A stretch of 61,505 nt of DNA from Thermomonas hydrothermalis (lineage in GTDB: Bacteria > Pseudomonadota > Gammaproteobacteria > Xanthomonadales > Xanthomonadaceae): NCBI RefSeq assembly GCF_900129205.1, contig NZ_FQUK01000011.1:1-61505 (forward strand), given 5' to 3'. How positions within the stretch are numbered: the stretch's first letter is position 1; every line of letters starts with the position of its first letter. The notes under the pieces were generated by a model that made no database searches, was not told where the DNA came from, and worked only from the letters and a program-made list of their open reading frames with translations. Both the position numbers and the translations under genes were made by a program. Of this stretch, positions 27,631-37,915 are shown one piece after another.

Positions 27631-29493
27631 CTACCGGCCACCGGGCTCGCCCGAGCCTGGATCCGTCAGCCCGTGCAGGCTGTCCCACAGGCGCTGGGCA
27701 AGCGCACGGTGGATGCCTTCCACGTTGAGGATCTCCTCCACCGACGCCGCTTTGAGCCCCTGCAAGCCACCGAAATGACGCAGCAGTGCCGCGCGCCGGC
27801 GCGGGCCGATGCCGGGGATGTCCTCCAACCGGCTGGTGCTGCGCGCTTTCTGGCGCTTGCCACGGTGGCCGGTGATGGCAAACCGGTGGGCCTCGTCGCG
27901 CACCTGCTGAATCAACTGCAAGGCCTTCGACGCGGGTCCCGGCTGCACCTCGCGCCCATCCGGCAACAGCAGGGTCTCGGCCCCGGGCTTGCGCTCCGGG
28001 CCCTTGGCGACACCCACCACGGCCACTCCGGTGATCCCAGCGTCGGCCAGCACTTCGCGCGCTTGCGCCACCTGCCCTGCCCCGCCGTCGATCAACAGCA
28101 CATCCGGCAGCAGTGCCGCCGGCTCGCCGTCAGCGACCGGCCGGAACCTGCGCTGCAGCGCCTGACGCATCGCTGCATAGTCATCGCCCGGAGCGATGTC
28201 GTGAATGTTGTAGCGCCGGTACTGGCTGCGCTGCGGGCCCTCGGCATCAAAGACCACGCAGGACGCCACGGTGGCCTCGCCCAGGGTGTGGCTGATGTCG
28301 AAGCATTCGATCCGTGCCGGCCGCTCGGGCAGTGCGAGCAACTCGCGCAGCGCCTCCAACCGTGCCTGCTGGGCGCTCTCGCTGGCCAACTCGGTGGCCA
28401 GTGCCAACTGGGCATTGCGCCGCACCAGCTCCAGATACGCCGCACGTTCGCCACGGACATTGACCCGCAACTGAACCTTGTGACCGCTATGTGCCGACAG
28501 GGCGCGCTCGATCAGGGCACGTTCGGGGATGTCGCGATCCAGCACGATCTCGGCTGGCGCGGGATGCTCGACGTAGTACTGCGAAACGAATGCCGCCAGC
28601 ACGGCGTCAGCACCGTCTTCGCCATTGGTTTTGGGGAAGAACGCCCGGGTGCCGAGGTTGCGCCCCCCGCGAAATGCCAGCAACTGGACGCAGGCCGATG
28701 TCCCCTGCATCGCCACCGCCAGCACATCCAGATCGGCCGCACGGCCATCCATGGTCAGGCGCGCCTGCACCCGGCGGATAGTGGTGATCATGTCGCGCAG
28801 GCGCGCGGCGCGTTCGAACTCCAGCGCGTCGCTGGCCGCCTGCATGGCAGACACCAGCTCGGCATCCAGCTCGCGGCTGCGACCTTCCAGAAACAACTCG
28901 GCGCGACGCACCGCCTCGGCGTACTCATTTGCCTCCACTCGGCCGACGCAGGGGGCACTGCAGCGCCCGATCTGGTATTGCAGACAAGGCCGGCTGCGGC
29001 TTTTGAACACGCTGTCCTCACAGCTACGCAGGCGGAACAGCTTGAACATCAGATCCAGCGTCTCACGCACCGAGGCGGCACTGGGGTACGGGCCAAAATA
29101 GCGCCCGGGCAGCGCGCGCGGGCCGCGATGGAATGCCAGCCGCGGCCACGCTTCGCGGGTCAGCAGCACGAACGGGTAGCTCTTGTCGTCGCGCAGCATG
29201 ACGTTGTAGCGGGGCTGCAACGCCTTGATCAGCTGGTTCTCCAGCAGCAGCGCGTCGGCCTCGCTGTGGGTGACGGTGATCTCGATCTGCGCCACCTGCG
29301 CCAGCATCGCCATGATCCGCGCTGGTTTCGGCGTGGCGTTGAAATAGCTGCCAACCCGGTTGCGCAAGGCGCGCGCTTTGCCCACGTACAGCACCCGGCC
29401 TTCGCGATCAAGCATCCGGTACACCCCGGGCGCCTGCGGCAGGCTGGCGGCGAACGCGCGTCCATCGAACGCGGGCGGGCTGCTTTCCGCCAT
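27631..29493 (-). CDS. uvrC: Excinuclease ABC subunit C
   Basis: UvrC makes the dual incisions in nucleotide excision repair with UvrA and UvrB. The 620-residue protein has an N-terminal GIY-YIG nuclease domain (about 18-95; GVYRMLDREGRVLYVGKA), a cysteine cluster (CLQYQIGRCSAPCVG), a UvrB-binding UVR motif near 200-235 (DALEFERAARLRDMI), the RNase H-like 3' nuclease domain (ECFDISHTLGE, DVLLIDGGAGQ), and tandem helix-hairpin-helix motifs at the end (DIPGIGPRRRAALLRHFGG). Its start codon overlaps the phosphatase stop upstream, and pgsA follows directly. Confidence 0.97.
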   Translation of the reverse strand: MAESSPPAFDGRAFAASLPQAPGVYRMLDREGRVLYVGKARALRNRVGSYFNATPKPARIMAMLAQVAQIEITVTHSEADALLLENQLIKALQPRYNVMLRDDKSYPFVLLTREAWPRLAFHRGPRALPGRYFGPYPSAASVRETLDLMFKLFRLRSCEDSVFKSRSRPCLQYQIGRCSAPCVGRVEANEYAEAVRRAELFLEGRSRELDAELVSAMQAASDALEFERAARLRDMITTIRRVQARLTMDGRAADLDVLAVAMQGTSACVQLLAFRGGRNLGTRAFFPKTNGEDGADAVLAAFVSQYYVEHPAPAEIVLDRDIPERALIERALSAHSGHKVQLRVNVRGERAAYLELVRRNAQLALATELASESAQQARLEALRELLALPERPARIECFDISHTLGEATVASCVVFDAEGPQRSQYRRYNIHDIAPGDDYAAMRQALQRRFRPVADGEPAALLPDVLLIDGGAGQVAQAREVLADAGITGVAVVGVAKGPERKPGAETLLLPDGREVQPGPASKALQLIQQVRDEAHRFAITGHRGKRQKARSTSRLEDIPGIGPRRRAALLRHFGGLQGLKAASVEEILNVEGIHRALAQRLWDSLHGLTDPGSGEPGGR

Positions 29494-29972
29494 TACAGCC
29501 GGCCCTCACGAAGGCGCGCCACGATGCCCGCCACCCCCTGTTCGATCAGCCGGTACGCCTGCTCGAAGTCGCGCGCGCCGCCGTAATACGGGTCGGGCAC
29601 GTCCTTTTTGCCAACACCGGCCCATTCCAGCAGCAGCTCGACCTCGGCATGCGCGGTGCGTGGTTTGCGGATCCGCGCCTCATGCAGGATGGAGCGATCG
29701 GCGCACAGGATCAGGTCGAACTCGTCGTAGTCCTCCAGGGTGAGCCGACGAGCGCGCAGGCCGGACAGGTCGATCCCATGCCGGGCGGCGCAGGCGATTG
29801 CGCGCGGGTCCGGCGCCTGCCCGACGTGCGAGCTGCCCGTGCCGGCGGAATCCACCCGCACCTGCTGGTCTAACCCAGCTTCGGCCAGGCGCGCCCGCAG
29901 CACGCCCTCGGCAGTAGGCGAGCGGCAGATGTTGCCCAGGCACAGCATCAGGATGGAAAACGGTCGACTCAT
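29493..29972 (-). CDS. Low molecular weight protein-tyrosine-phosphatase
   Basis: This 159-residue cytoplasmic phosphatase has the signature P-loop [13 protein letters not shown] (C-x5-R-S) near residues 11-23 and the catalytic aspartate in DVPDPYYGG. Bacterial members often counteract BY-kinases in polysaccharide export, but no such kinase is in this window, so the target is unknown. It overlaps kdsB upstream by 4 bp and uvrC downstream by 1 bp, so it sits in the middle of a tightly packed run. Confidence 0.92.
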   Translation of the reverse strand: MSRPFSILMLCLGNICRSPTAEGVLRARLAEAGLDQQVRVDSAGTGSSHVGQAPDPRAIACAARHGIDLSGLRARRLTLEDYDEFDLILCADRSILHEARIRKPRTAHAEVELLLEWAGVGKKDVPDPYYGGARDFEQAYRLIEQGVAGIVARLREGRL

Positions 29973-30757
29973 GCACGTCCCTCGCGCAGCATCGTCTGAT
30001 AAAGGCGCTCCGCCCGCGCCAGATCTTCAGGCGTGTCCACACCCGGCGGAAACGGTGACGGCGCCAGCGCCACCGCGATCCGCCAACCCGCCTCCAGCGC
30101 CCGCAGCTGTTCCAGCGCTTCGATCTGTTCCAACCGCCCCGGCGGCAACGCGGCGAATGCACGCAGCGCGGCCACCCGGTAGCCGTAGATGCCGATGTGA
30201 CGCAGCCAGGGCCCGGTATCCGGCAGCACACTGCGGTCGCGGGCGAAGGCATCGCGCGGCCAGGGCACCGGCGCACGACTGAAATAGAGGGCATCGCCGC
30301 TGGCAGCACGCACGACCTTGACCGCATTGGGATCGAGCAGGGTCTCCGCCGAATCGATCGGGGTGGCCAGGGTGGCGATCCCGGCACCACTCTCGGCCAC
30401 GGTGCGGGCCACGCAGGCGATGCCATCGGCCGGCGCAAACGGCTCATCGCCCTGCAGATTGACGACGATGGCCGTATCAGGCCAACCGGCGATCTGCGCG
30501 CATTCGGCCAGGCGATCGGTGCCGGACATGTGGTCAGGTGAGGTCATCGCCACCTGCACCCCGGTGCCGTCCAATGCCGCAGCGATGCGGGCATCGTCAG
30601 TGGCCACCCACACCGCGTCGGCACCAGCCACCAGTGCACGCCGGGCCACGTGCAGCACCAATGGGATGCCGCCGATCAGGCGCAGCGGCTTGCCCGGCAA
30701 GCGGCTGGCCGCGTAGCGGGCGGGAATGGCGACAATGAAAGGCGGAGGCGGAGTCAT
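29969..30757 (-). CDS. kdsB: 3-deoxy-manno-octulosonate cytidylyltransferase
   Basis: KdsB activates Kdo with CTP to CMP-Kdo for lipid A core synthesis. The 262-residue protein shows the N-terminal nucleotide-binding [27 protein letters not shown]-contact SGTDRLAEC and VNLQGDEPF blocks, then [12 protein letters not shown] and HIGIYGYR. Length is normal. It lies 50 bp downstream of lpxK and overlaps the phosphatase gene, consistent with an envelope-synthesis transcript. Confidence 0.96.
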   Translation of the reverse strand: MTPPPPFIVAIPARYAASRLPGKPLRLIGGIPLVLHVARRALVAGADAVWVATDDARIAAALDGTGVQVAMTSPDHMSGTDRLAECAQIAGWPDTAIVVNLQGDEPFAPADGIACVARTVAESGAGIATLATPIDSAETLLDPNAVKVVRAASGDALYFSRAPVPWPRDAFARDRSVLPDTGPWLRHIGIYGYRVAALRAFAALPPGRLEQIEALEQLRALEAGWRIAVALAPSPFPPGVDTPEDLARAERLYQTMLREGRA

Positions 30758-30807
30758 GGCGTCATTATCGCCGCTTCACCACGCCACCGCCTCCAGCCTT
30801 GCTGGTT

Positions 30808-31833
30808 TTACGCTTGCGTATTCCAGTGCGGCAGACGCGCCAAGAGCGCCTCCCAGAACGCATCTGGCAAGCACGCCCGCACCGGCACCTGATACCAGTC
30901 CGGGGCGGCGAACGCCTCGCACTTGACTGCATCCTTGGCCGTCATCAGCACGGGAAGCCGGCTGGAAAAGTCGAAATCCCCCGGGGTGTAGGCATGGTGA
31001 TCGGGAAAGACATGCGGCACCACTGCCAGCCCATGCCCACGCAGCAGGTCGAAGAACCGTTCCGGCTCGCCAATCCCGGCCACGGCATGCACGCGCTGGC
31101 CGGCAAACGCCGACAGCGGCCGCGCCCGCCCCGGAAGCAGAGGCTGTGCCTCGCCGGTCATCAGCCACATCGGCCATTCCCGACCCACCTGCGACGATAG
31201 CGGCTGCCCCGGCATCAGGGCGCCTAGATTGAGCACGCGCAGGTCACAATCAACGGCGCGTTCGAGCGGCTCGCGCAGTGGGCCGGCTGGCAGCAGACGG
31301 CCATTGCCATACCGGCGCCGCACATCCTGCACCTCGATTTCGACATCACGCGCCAGCCGGTAGTGCTGTAGGCCGTCGTCGCAGATGACGATGTCACAGC
31401 CGGCTTCCGCCAGCGCCACAGCCGCTGCCGCACGATCACGATCCACCCGTACCGGCACACCGGTGGCACGTGCGATCAGCCGCGGCTCATCGCCGCTCAG
31501 GGCGGCCGGCAGGTCAGCCGTCACCCAGCGCGCCACCTGCGCCTCGCTGCGACCATGGCCACGGCTGGCCACCCCAGGGCGCCAGCCTTCGGCCCGCAGC
31601 CGCTCGACCAGCGCCACTACCAACGGGGTCTTGCCGCTGCCCCCGGCCACCAGATTGCCCACGACCACCACCGGCACGCCGGGATGACGGCGACGCAGCC
31701 AGCCGCCTCGATAAAGGCCACGCCGCACGGCCACGGCCATGCCATAGGCATGACTGAGCATCCGCGCCCACAGCGGCGGCGGGCTGCCGTCGTACCACCA
31801 GGACGGGGTGTGCCACAGGTGCGGCGCACTCAC
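30808..31833 (-). CDS. lpxK: Tetraacyldisaccharide 4'-kinase
   Basis: LpxK phosphorylates the 4' position of the lipid A disaccharide precursor at the inner membrane. The 341-residue protein has an N-terminal membrane-associated segment and Walker A in [15 protein letters not shown] (about 55-69), followed by GVASRGHGR. Asp-rich [19 protein letters not shown] is the Walker B-like block, and [12 protein letters not shown] is conserved in the family. It overlaps the msbA stop by 4 bp, the usual msbA-lpxK pairing. Confidence 0.95.
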   Translation of the reverse strand: MSAPHLWHTPSWWYDGSPPPLWARMLSHAYGMAVAVRRGLYRGGWLRRRHPGVPVVVVGNLVAGGSGKTPLVVALVERLRAEGWRPGVASRGHGRSEAQVARWVTADLPAALSGDEPRLIARATGVPVRVDRDRAAAAVALAEAGCDIVICDDGLQHYRLARDVEIEVQDVRRRYGNGRLLPAGPLREPLERAVDCDLRVLNLGALMPGQPLSSQVGREWPMWLMTGEAQPLLPGRARPLSAFAGQRVHAVAGIGEPERFFDLLRGHGLAVVPHVFPDHHAYTPGDFDFSSRLPVLMTAKDAVKCEAFAAPDWYQVPVRACLPDAFWEALLARLPHWNTQA

Positions 31834-33587
31834 GCACTCGCCTCCCGGAACTGCATGGCGTGCAGATGGGCATACACCCCACCGCGGGCGAGCAGCTCGG
31901 CGTGCGTACCCTGCTCCACCAGACGGCCATCGTCCAGCACCAGAATCTGGTCGGCATGTTCGACCGTGGACAGCCGATGCGCGATCACCAGGGTGGTGCG
32001 ATCCGGAATCAGATGCGCCAGCGCGTCCTGGACCAGCCGCTCGGATGCGTTGTCGAGTGCGGCGGTGGCCTCGTCCAGGATCAGGATCGGAGCATCCTTG
32101 AGCATGGCGCGGGCAATGGCCAGGCGCTGGCGTTGACCGCCGGACAGACGCCCCCCCTTGATACCGATATGACTGTCTTCGCCTTCCGGCAGTTGGCTCA
32201 CGAACTCCATCGCGTTGGCGGCTTCCAGTGCCCGATTCACCTCGGCCCGCGTGGCCGGTTGCAACTCGCCATAGGCAACATTTTCCAGCACGGTGCCATC
32301 AAACAGCATCACCTGCTGGCCAACCATGGCCACCTGACGGCGCAGATCGGCCAGCCGGTAGTCTGACAAGGGGTGGCCATCGAGCAGGATCTGGCCCGCA
32401 TCCGGGTCGTAGAAGCGCGGGATCAGCTTGACCAGGCTGGATTTTCCACTGCCGCTGCGACCGACGATGGCCGTCACCGTCCCCGGCCGGGCGGTGAAGC
32501 TAATCCCGGTCAGTGCCGGCTTTTCCTGCCCCGGATAACGCAGGCTCACGTCGCGGAACTCGATCAGCCCGTGCGCACGTGGCAGCGGGCGCTGGCCGGT
32601 GTCCACTTCGTCGTCGGCGTCCAGCACCTGGAACAGCCGCTCGGCAGACGCCACCCCGCGATGCAACATGCCCTGGACATTGGTCAGCTGCTTGAGCGCC
32701 GGAATGATGGCCAGCATCGCGATCATCAGCTGGACGAAGCCACCGGCGGTCAGTCGCCCGGCCAGCGCCTCGCGGCTGGCAAAAAACAGCAGCAATGCCA
32801 GCCCCACCGCCCCGGTCAGCTGGACGATCGCCGAGGAAATGCTGCGGGTGGCCTCCACTTTCAGGCTCAAGCGCAGGGTGTCATCGGCCAGCCGGGTATA
32901 ACGCGCCAGCTCCGCAGACCTTGCGCCATAGACCTTGACTTCCTGCTGGTTGGACAAGGCCTGGTCGGCGGCCTGCATCATCTGCGCAGCGGTTTCCTGC
33001 ACCTTGTGACCGTAACGCCGGTAACGCCGCCCGACGCGATCCATCAGCCAGGCGATCAGCGGCCCCAGCAGCAGCACGGCCAGCGTCACCCGCCAGCTCG
33101 CATACAGCATCACGGCCAGCATCGCCACGACCTGCAGGGACTGCTGCAGCATCACCTTGCCGGCATCGACCACCGCCTGCGCCACCTGATCGCTGTCGGA
33201 GCCCAGCCGCACCAGCATGGACGGCACCGGCTCGGCATCAAACCGCAGCCCCGGCAGACGCAGGTATTTGTCCAGCGCACGCACCCGCATGTCGCGCGCC
33301 ACCCCGCGAGCAGCCCGTGCCATGAAATAGTCGGACAGGTAGCCGGCGCCCCCACGCACCACGAAGATGCCGACGATGGCCAGCGGCAACAGCACGCCAA
33401 ACTCACGATTGCGCGCGACAAACGTCTCATCGACCATCGGCTTGGTCAGCACGCCGAAGGCGCCCGCCGCCGCGCCTTCCACCAGCAGACCGAGCAGGGC
33501 CAGCAGCAGCGCCCACCGATACGGCCGCACCAGCCCAAGCAGACGCCGGTAAATCCGCCAGGGCGAACCGCCCGCGGGGCTGTTCAT
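31830..33587 (-). CDS. msbA: Lipid A export ATP-binding/permease protein MsbA
   Basis: MsbA flips core-lipid A across the inner membrane. The 585-residue half-transporter has six predicted helices in the first 310 residues and a nucleotide-binding domain with Walker [13 protein letters not shown]-loop [12 protein letters not shown], signature [15 protein letters not shown], Walker [13 protein letters not shown] and H-loop VIAHRLST. Its start overlaps the exbD stop by 4 bp and its stop overlaps lpxK, so the three are co-translated. Confidence 0.95.
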   Translation of the reverse strand: MNSPAGGSPWRIYRRLLGLVRPYRWALLLALLGLLVEGAAAGAFGVLTKPMVDETFVARNREFGVLLPLAIVGIFVVRGGAGYLSDYFMARAARGVARDMRVRALDKYLRLPGLRFDAEPVPSMLVRLGSDSDQVAQAVVDAGKVMLQQSLQVVAMLAVMLYASWRVTLAVLLLGPLIAWLMDRVGRRYRRYGHKVQETAAQMMQAADQALSNQQEVKVYGARSAELARYTRLADDTLRLSLKVEATRSISSAIVQLTGAVGLALLLFFASREALAGRLTAGGFVQLMIAMLAIIPALKQLTNVQGMLHRGVASAERLFQVLDADDEVDTGQRPLPRAHGLIEFRDVSLRYPGQEKPALTGISFTARPGTVTAIVGRSGSGKSSLVKLIPRFYDPDAGQILLDGHPLSDYRLADLRRQVAMVGQQVMLFDGTVLENVAYGELQPATRAEVNRALEAANAMEFVSQLPEGEDSHIGIKGGRLSGGQRQRLAIARAMLKDAPILILDEATAALDNASERLVQDALAHLIPDRTTLVIAHRLSTVEHADQILVLDDGRLVEQGTHAELLARGGVYAHLHAMQFREASA

Positions 33588-34027
33588 GGGCCAGCCTCCG
33601 GCCTGCTTGCGGCTGGTGACGGTGCGGTGGCATTGGCGACCGTGCGGAAGCCAAGCTGGCCCAGCGCCTCGTAGGCCGTGACCACCGCCTGCCAGGGCGT
33701 ACGTGCATCGGCCCGCAGCAGCACCACCCGCTTGCGGTCATCGCCGGCCACCTCGCGCAGGGCCTGCTTGAGCGATTCCACGTCGGTGCGCAGCACCTCG
33801 CGGTCAGCGACGAAATAGCGCCCCTGGGCGTTGATCAGGATGCTCAGCGGCTGGGTCTCGGCGGCGGCCGGCTGGCCGTCGGCGCGCGGCAGTTGCAGCT
33901 TGAGCACCGAACGCGCATCGAAGGTGGTGGTGACCACGAAAAAAATCAGCAGGCACAGCATCACGTCGATCAACGGCACCAGGTTGATCTCGGGAACATC
34001 GTCATCGCGAAAATCGGTAATCCGCAT
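33584..34027 (-). CDS. exbD: Biopolymer transport protein ExbD
   Basis: ExbD partners ExbB to use the proton gradient, usually to energise TonB-dependent outer-membrane uptake. The 147-residue protein has one N-terminal membrane helix with the essential aspartate in INLVPLIDVMLCLLIFF (about 15-31) and a periplasmic domain of 100 residues (VLKLQLPRADG). It lies between exbB and msbA, overlapping msbA by 4 bp. No tonB is adjacent, so it could serve a TonB encoded elsewhere or an export role linked with its LPS-transport neighbours. Confidence 0.93.
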   Translation of the reverse strand: MRITDFRDDDVPEINLVPLIDVMLCLLIFFVVTTTFDARSVLKLQLPRADGQPAAAETQPLSILINAQGRYFVADREVLRTDVESLKQALREVAGDDRKRVVLLRADARTPWQAVVTAYEALGQLGFRTVANATAPSPAASRPEAGP

Positions 34028-34033
34028 TGGCCG

Positions 34034-34666
34034 TCAGCCCTTCCTGCCGGCCCCTCGGGACGCCACCGCGTCCAGCACATCGGAAAGTTGCATCGCCTCG
34101 TGCTCCATCTCGACGATGTAGCTGGCGATCCGGCCACGGAAATAGCGATGGAACACCAGCGCCGGCACCGCGACCACCATGCCGGTGGCAGTACACACCA
34201 GGGCCTTGCCGATCCCGCCGGCCAGTTGCGCGGCATCGCCCAGGCCGTGATCGAGGATGCCCAAGAACATCTGGATCATGCCGACCACGGTTCCAAACAG
34301 GCCCAGCAGCGGGCCGGCCGCCGCGATGGTGCCCAGTGCATTGAGGTAGCGCTCCATCCGGTGCACCAGATGCCGTCCGACGTCCTCCACCCGCTCCCGT
34401 ACCACCTCGCGGCCACGCTGGCGCACGTCGAGCGCAGCCGCCAGCAGCGCCCCGAGCGGCGAGTTGGCGCGCAGCGATTCGATGTGCTCAGGCGCCAGCG
34501 GATTGCCACGCCCGACCCACTCGCGCACTTCCTCGCCCAGCCCGGGCGGCAGCACACGCTCACGGCGCAGGCTCCAGAACCGCTCGAGAATGATGGCCAG
34601 CGCCACCACCGCCAGCAGTAACAGCGGGATCATCGGCCAGCCACCGGCCTTGATCAGCTCCAGCAC
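34034..34666 (-). CDS. exbB: MotA/TolQ/ExbB proton channel family protein ExbB
   Basis: This 210-residue inner-membrane protein has three predicted helices (about 10-30, 112-135 and 155-178). The conserved segment AAGPLLGLFGTVVGMIQMF forms the second helix, and ALVCTATGMVVAVPALVFHR the third. With ExbD it forms the proton-driven motor. It starts 18 bp after the comEC stop and is followed 6 bp later by exbD. Confidence 0.93.
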   Translation of the reverse strand: MLELIKAGGWPMIPLLLLAVVALAIILERFWSLRRERVLPPGLGEEVREWVGRGNPLAPEHIESLRANSPLGALLAAALDVRQRGREVVRERVEDVGRHLVHRMERYLNALGTIAAAGPLLGLFGTVVGMIQMFLGILDHGLGDAAQLAGGIGKALVCTATGMVVAVPALVFHRYFRGRIASYIVEMEHEAMQLSDVLDAVASRGAGRKG

Positions 34667-34684
34667 GTCACAATCCTCCGGCCT

Positions 34685-37108
34685 TCATGGCCGCATGAAC
34701 TCCGGCGCGTAGCATAGCCCAGCCGCCTGCCCGCGCCGACGCACGGCGTCCCAGATACGCGCTTGGGCGCTGCGTTGCTCGCGTACCGCAAGCCCCTGCG
34801 CACCGAGCCACACCCGCAACGCGCCGGAACGGGCGGTATCGAGCACCTCGGCACCGGCCTGGCACCAGCGCCGCACCACCTCCGGACGCGGGTGACGGAA
34901 GCGGTTGTCGGCGCCGGAGGACACCAGCGCCAGGCGCGCCCCGGTGGCGGCCACGAACTCCGGAGTCGAAGACCCTGCGCTGCCGTGGTGCGGCACCAGT
35001 ACCACGTCGGCCCGGAGCGCCTGCGGCATCGTGGCCAGCAGCCGGCGTTCGACAAAGCCACCGATATCGCCGGCCAGCAAAGCACGCCCGCTGCGGGCCT
35101 GGATCTGCACGACACAGGCCGACTCATTACCCAGATAGGGGAACCACCGCGTCGGGTGCAGGATGCGGAACGTCACACCATCCCACTGCCAGGACTGGCC
35201 GGCCAGACACGGCCGGGTCTGGGGAAGCGGGCTGCCATCCGGGGCCAGCACCTGCGGCAATGGGAAAGCGGTGTGCACGGCGTCGCGCCCGCCAGCGTGG
35301 TCGTTGTCGGCATGACTGATGATGGCCAGATCCAGCCGCCGTACCCCCAGCGCGTGCAACGCCGGCACGACCGCCTGCTCGCCGGCATCGAACCCGTCTT
35401 CCAACGCCGGCCCCATGTCGTACAGCAAGGTGTGACCGGCTGTCCGCACCAGGACCGACAGCCCCTGGCCGACATCGACCACCAACAGTTCGACCTCGCC
35501 TTGCCGGGGCAGCTCGCGCGGGGGCAACAGCAGCGGCAACCACAGCAGAAGCCCCAGCCAGCGTCCAGGCAGGCCGCGCGGCAGCAACAACCAGAACGCG
35601 CCCAGCAGCGCCAGCGGCACCGCGTAAGCGCGCGCCTGCGGCAGCCAGACCAGCGCCAACGGGCTGTCAGCCAGCCAGGTCAACGCCGGCCAGAGCAGCT
35701 CGAAACTGCCGGCTGCCAGGCGCCAGAACAGCACGCCCCAGCCGGCATGCAGGGTGTCCGCCAGCACGCCCAGCAGGCTCAGCGGCACCACCACCAGGCT
35801 CCACCACGGCACTGCAGCCAGATTGGCCAGCGGGCCAAGCAGCGACGCCTGCCCGAACAGCATCACACACAGCGGCAACAGGCCCAGGCTGGCCACCGCC
35901 TGGGCCGCCAGAAAACCACGCAGCATCCCGCCCAAGCCTGGGCTATCGCCCTCCGGCAGGCACCAGAGCAGCCAGGCCACACCGGCAAAACTGAGCCAGA
36001 AGCCCGCCCCCAGCAGTGCCAGCGGATCCAGCACCAGCAGGGTGATGCAGGCCAGGGCCAGCGCATCGACCAACCGCAGCCGTCGGCGCAGCCAACGCGC
36101 CAGCACCAGCACCGTGATCATCACCGCCGTGCGCAAGGTGGGCACGGCCATGCCCGTCAACGCGGCATACCCGAAGGCACCGATCACCGCGCCCACCCCG
36201 GCGGCCAGTGGCCGTGGCAGCCATCGGCACAGCCCCGGCCACAGCCACCACAGCGCCGCCACCAGCAGCGCGCCGAACCCGGCCACCAGGCCGACATGGA
36301 AGCCGGAAATGGCGATCAGATGGGTCAGCCCGGCGGCGCGCAACCGGGCCCAGTCGGTCGTGTCCAGCCCCCGGGTATCGCCCAACGCCAGCGCCTGCAC
36401 GTAGCGTGCAGCCGGAGACGGTACCGCCGCGGCGATGCGTGCGCTCATCGTTTCACGCCAGGCCACCACACCTGCCGGAGCGGCCAGCCGGCGCGCCTCG
36501 ACCGGCGACTGCACGCTGCCGGTCGCCACCAGCCTGTTCATCAGGGCAAACCGTTCGCTGTCACTGCCGCCCGGATTGCGCAACCCTTGCGGCGCGCGCA
36601 ACCGCACATGCAGTTGCCAGCGGCTGCCCGCCTGCAGAGCCGGGCGCGGCCCGCCGCGATCCTGATACCAGGCCAAGCGCAGGCGCTGTCCGCGCAACTG
36701 CAGCGGCATTGCCGGCGTGGCATCCACTTCGAACAGAAAGCGAGTGCGCCGCGCCTCCTGCACCGGCAGATCGACGATCTGACCGCTGATCCACACCCGT
36801 TCGCCATTGCGTGCCGCCGGCCACTGCGCGGCCAAGACCAGTGCGGCCATCCAACCGGCATACGCAGCCCCGAGCGACATCACGCCCAGTACGCGCCGCC
36901 AGTCGCGCTGCCACGCCAGCACCACTCCGACCAACGCCAGCACCAGCAGCCACGGCCAGGCCGGCAGTCCCGGCAACAGCAGGCTGCCGGCGCAGCCGCT
37001 CAGCAGGGCGGCCGCGCAAGCCGGGCCGAGCAGCGGCCAGCCGGCAGCAGCAGACGCCCGGATCGTCTCAGGCGAGGAATGCGGACATGCCGCGATCGTG
37101 ACGGCCAT
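34685..37108 (-). CDS. comEC: DNA internalization competence protein ComEC/Rec2
   Basis: ComEC forms the inner-membrane channel for single-stranded DNA uptake in natural transformation. The 807-residue protein has an N-terminal OB-like domain after two helices, a competence membrane core (about 230-500; YVQALALGDTRGLD, HLIAISGFHVGLVAGF), and a C-terminal metallo-beta-lactamase domain (VDVGQGLSVLVRTAGHTLLYD, ISHADNDHAGG, VLVPHHGSAGSST) that may degrade one strand. It lies 102 bp downstream of lolD. The periplasmic DNA receptor ComEA is also in this window (60.7-61.0 kb), so transformation is plausible. Confidence 0.93.
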   Translation of the reverse strand: MAVTIAACPHSSPETIRASAAAGWPLLGPACAAALLSGCAGSLLLPGLPAWPWLLVLALVGVVLAWQRDWRRVLGVMSLGAAYAGWMAALVLAAQWPAARNGERVWISGQIVDLPVQEARRTRFLFEVDATPAMPLQLRGQRLRLAWYQDRGGPRPALQAGSRWQLHVRLRAPQGLRNPGGSDSERFALMNRLVATGSVQSPVEARRLAAPAGVVAWRETMSARIAAAVPSPAARYVQALALGDTRGLDTTDWARLRAAGLTHLIAISGFHVGLVAGFGALLVAALWWLWPGLCRWLPRPLAAGVGAVIGAFGYAALTGMAVPTLRTAVMITVLVLARWLRRRLRLVDALALACITLLVLDPLALLGAGFWLSFAGVAWLLWCLPEGDSPGLGGMLRGFLAAQAVASLGLLPLCVMLFGQASLLGPLANLAAVPWWSLVVVPLSLLGVLADTLHAGWGVLFWRLAAGSFELLWPALTWLADSPLALVWLPQARAYAVPLALLGAFWLLLPRGLPGRWLGLLLWLPLLLPPRELPRQGEVELLVVDVGQGLSVLVRTAGHTLLYDMGPALEDGFDAGEQAVVPALHALGVRRLDLAIISHADNDHAGGRDAVHTAFPLPQVLAPDGSPLPQTRPCLAGQSWQWDGVTFRILHPTRWFPYLGNESACVVQIQARSGRALLAGDIGGFVERRLLATMPQALRADVVLVPHHGSAGSSTPEFVAATGARLALVSSGADNRFRHPRPEVVRRWCQAGAEVLDTARSGALRVWLGAQGLAVREQRSAQARIWDAVRRRGQAAGLCYAPEFMRP

Positions 37109-37210
37109 GCCGGCAGTCTCGCCGACCCCCGCACTGGCGTCGCTCGGTCAAGCGCGTGCAGTGGCGTCGGGGTTTTCCCCGACAGCCAGCACCGTAAGCG
37201 ACCGTCGGGA

Positions 37211-37915
37211 TCAGACCTCGGCGGCAGACAAGGTGCGCAGGCGCCCCTCATGCAACTCCAGTACCCGGTCCAGCCGACGTGCCAGGCTGCGGTCGTGCGT
37301 CACCAGCACCAGACTGGTGCCCTGCACCCGATTGAGCTCCAGCATCTGTCCGAACACCTGCGCCGCGGTGCGTTCGTCGAGGTTGCCGGTGGGTTCGTCG
37401 CCCAGCACGCAGGCCGGCCGGTTGATCAACGCCCGCGCCACAGCGGTGCGCTGACGCTCGCCACCGGAGAGTTCGCCTGGTTTGTGATCGAGACGATGCC
37501 CAAGCCCCACCGCTTCCAGCATGGCCTGCGCGCGTGTCTGCGCTTCCGCCAGCGGTCGCCCGGCCAGCAACAGCGGCATCATCACGTTTTCCAGCGCCGA
37601 AAGCTCCGGCAACAGGTGATGAAACTGGTAGATGAAGCCCAGCGCCCGGTTGCGCAGACGGCCGCGCTCGGCATCCGACAGCGCGCTCATCTTTTGCCCG
37701 GCCACATAGACCTCACCAGCGGTGGGGACATCCAGCCCGCCCAGCAAGTGCAGCAACGTGCTCTTGCCGGCTCCGGAGGCACCCAGGATGGCCACGGTCT
37801 CGCCGGGATGGATGGCAAGCGTCAGGCCGCTGAAGACTGGGGTATGCAGCTTGCCCTCGGCATAGGTCTTGCCGAGGTTTTCGGCGCGGATCACTGCTTG
37901 CGTGACGTCATTCAT
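37211..37915 (-). CDS. lolD: Lipoprotein-releasing system ATP-binding protein LolD
   Basis: LolD powers release of outer-membrane lipoproteins to LolA. The 234-residue ATPase has Walker [18 protein letters not shown], LolD-typical [21 protein letters not shown], signature [16 protein letters not shown] and Walker [13 protein letters not shown]. The start at 37915 matches the family length; an upstream in-frame ATG at 38005 would add 30 arginine-rich residues lying wholly inside lolC. It overlaps the lolC stop by 8 bp. Confidence 0.95.
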   Translation of the reverse strand: MNDVTQAVIRAENLGKTYAEGKLHTPVFSGLTLAIHPGETVAILGASGAGKSTLLHLLGGLDVPTAGEVYVAGQKMSALSDAERGRLRNRALGFIYQFHHLLPELSALENVMMPLLLAGRPLAEAQTRAQAMLEAVGLGHRLDHKPGELSGGERQRTAVARALINRPACVLGDEPTGNLDERTAAQVFGQMLELNRVQGTSLVLVTHDRSLARRLDRVLELHEGRLRTLSAAEV

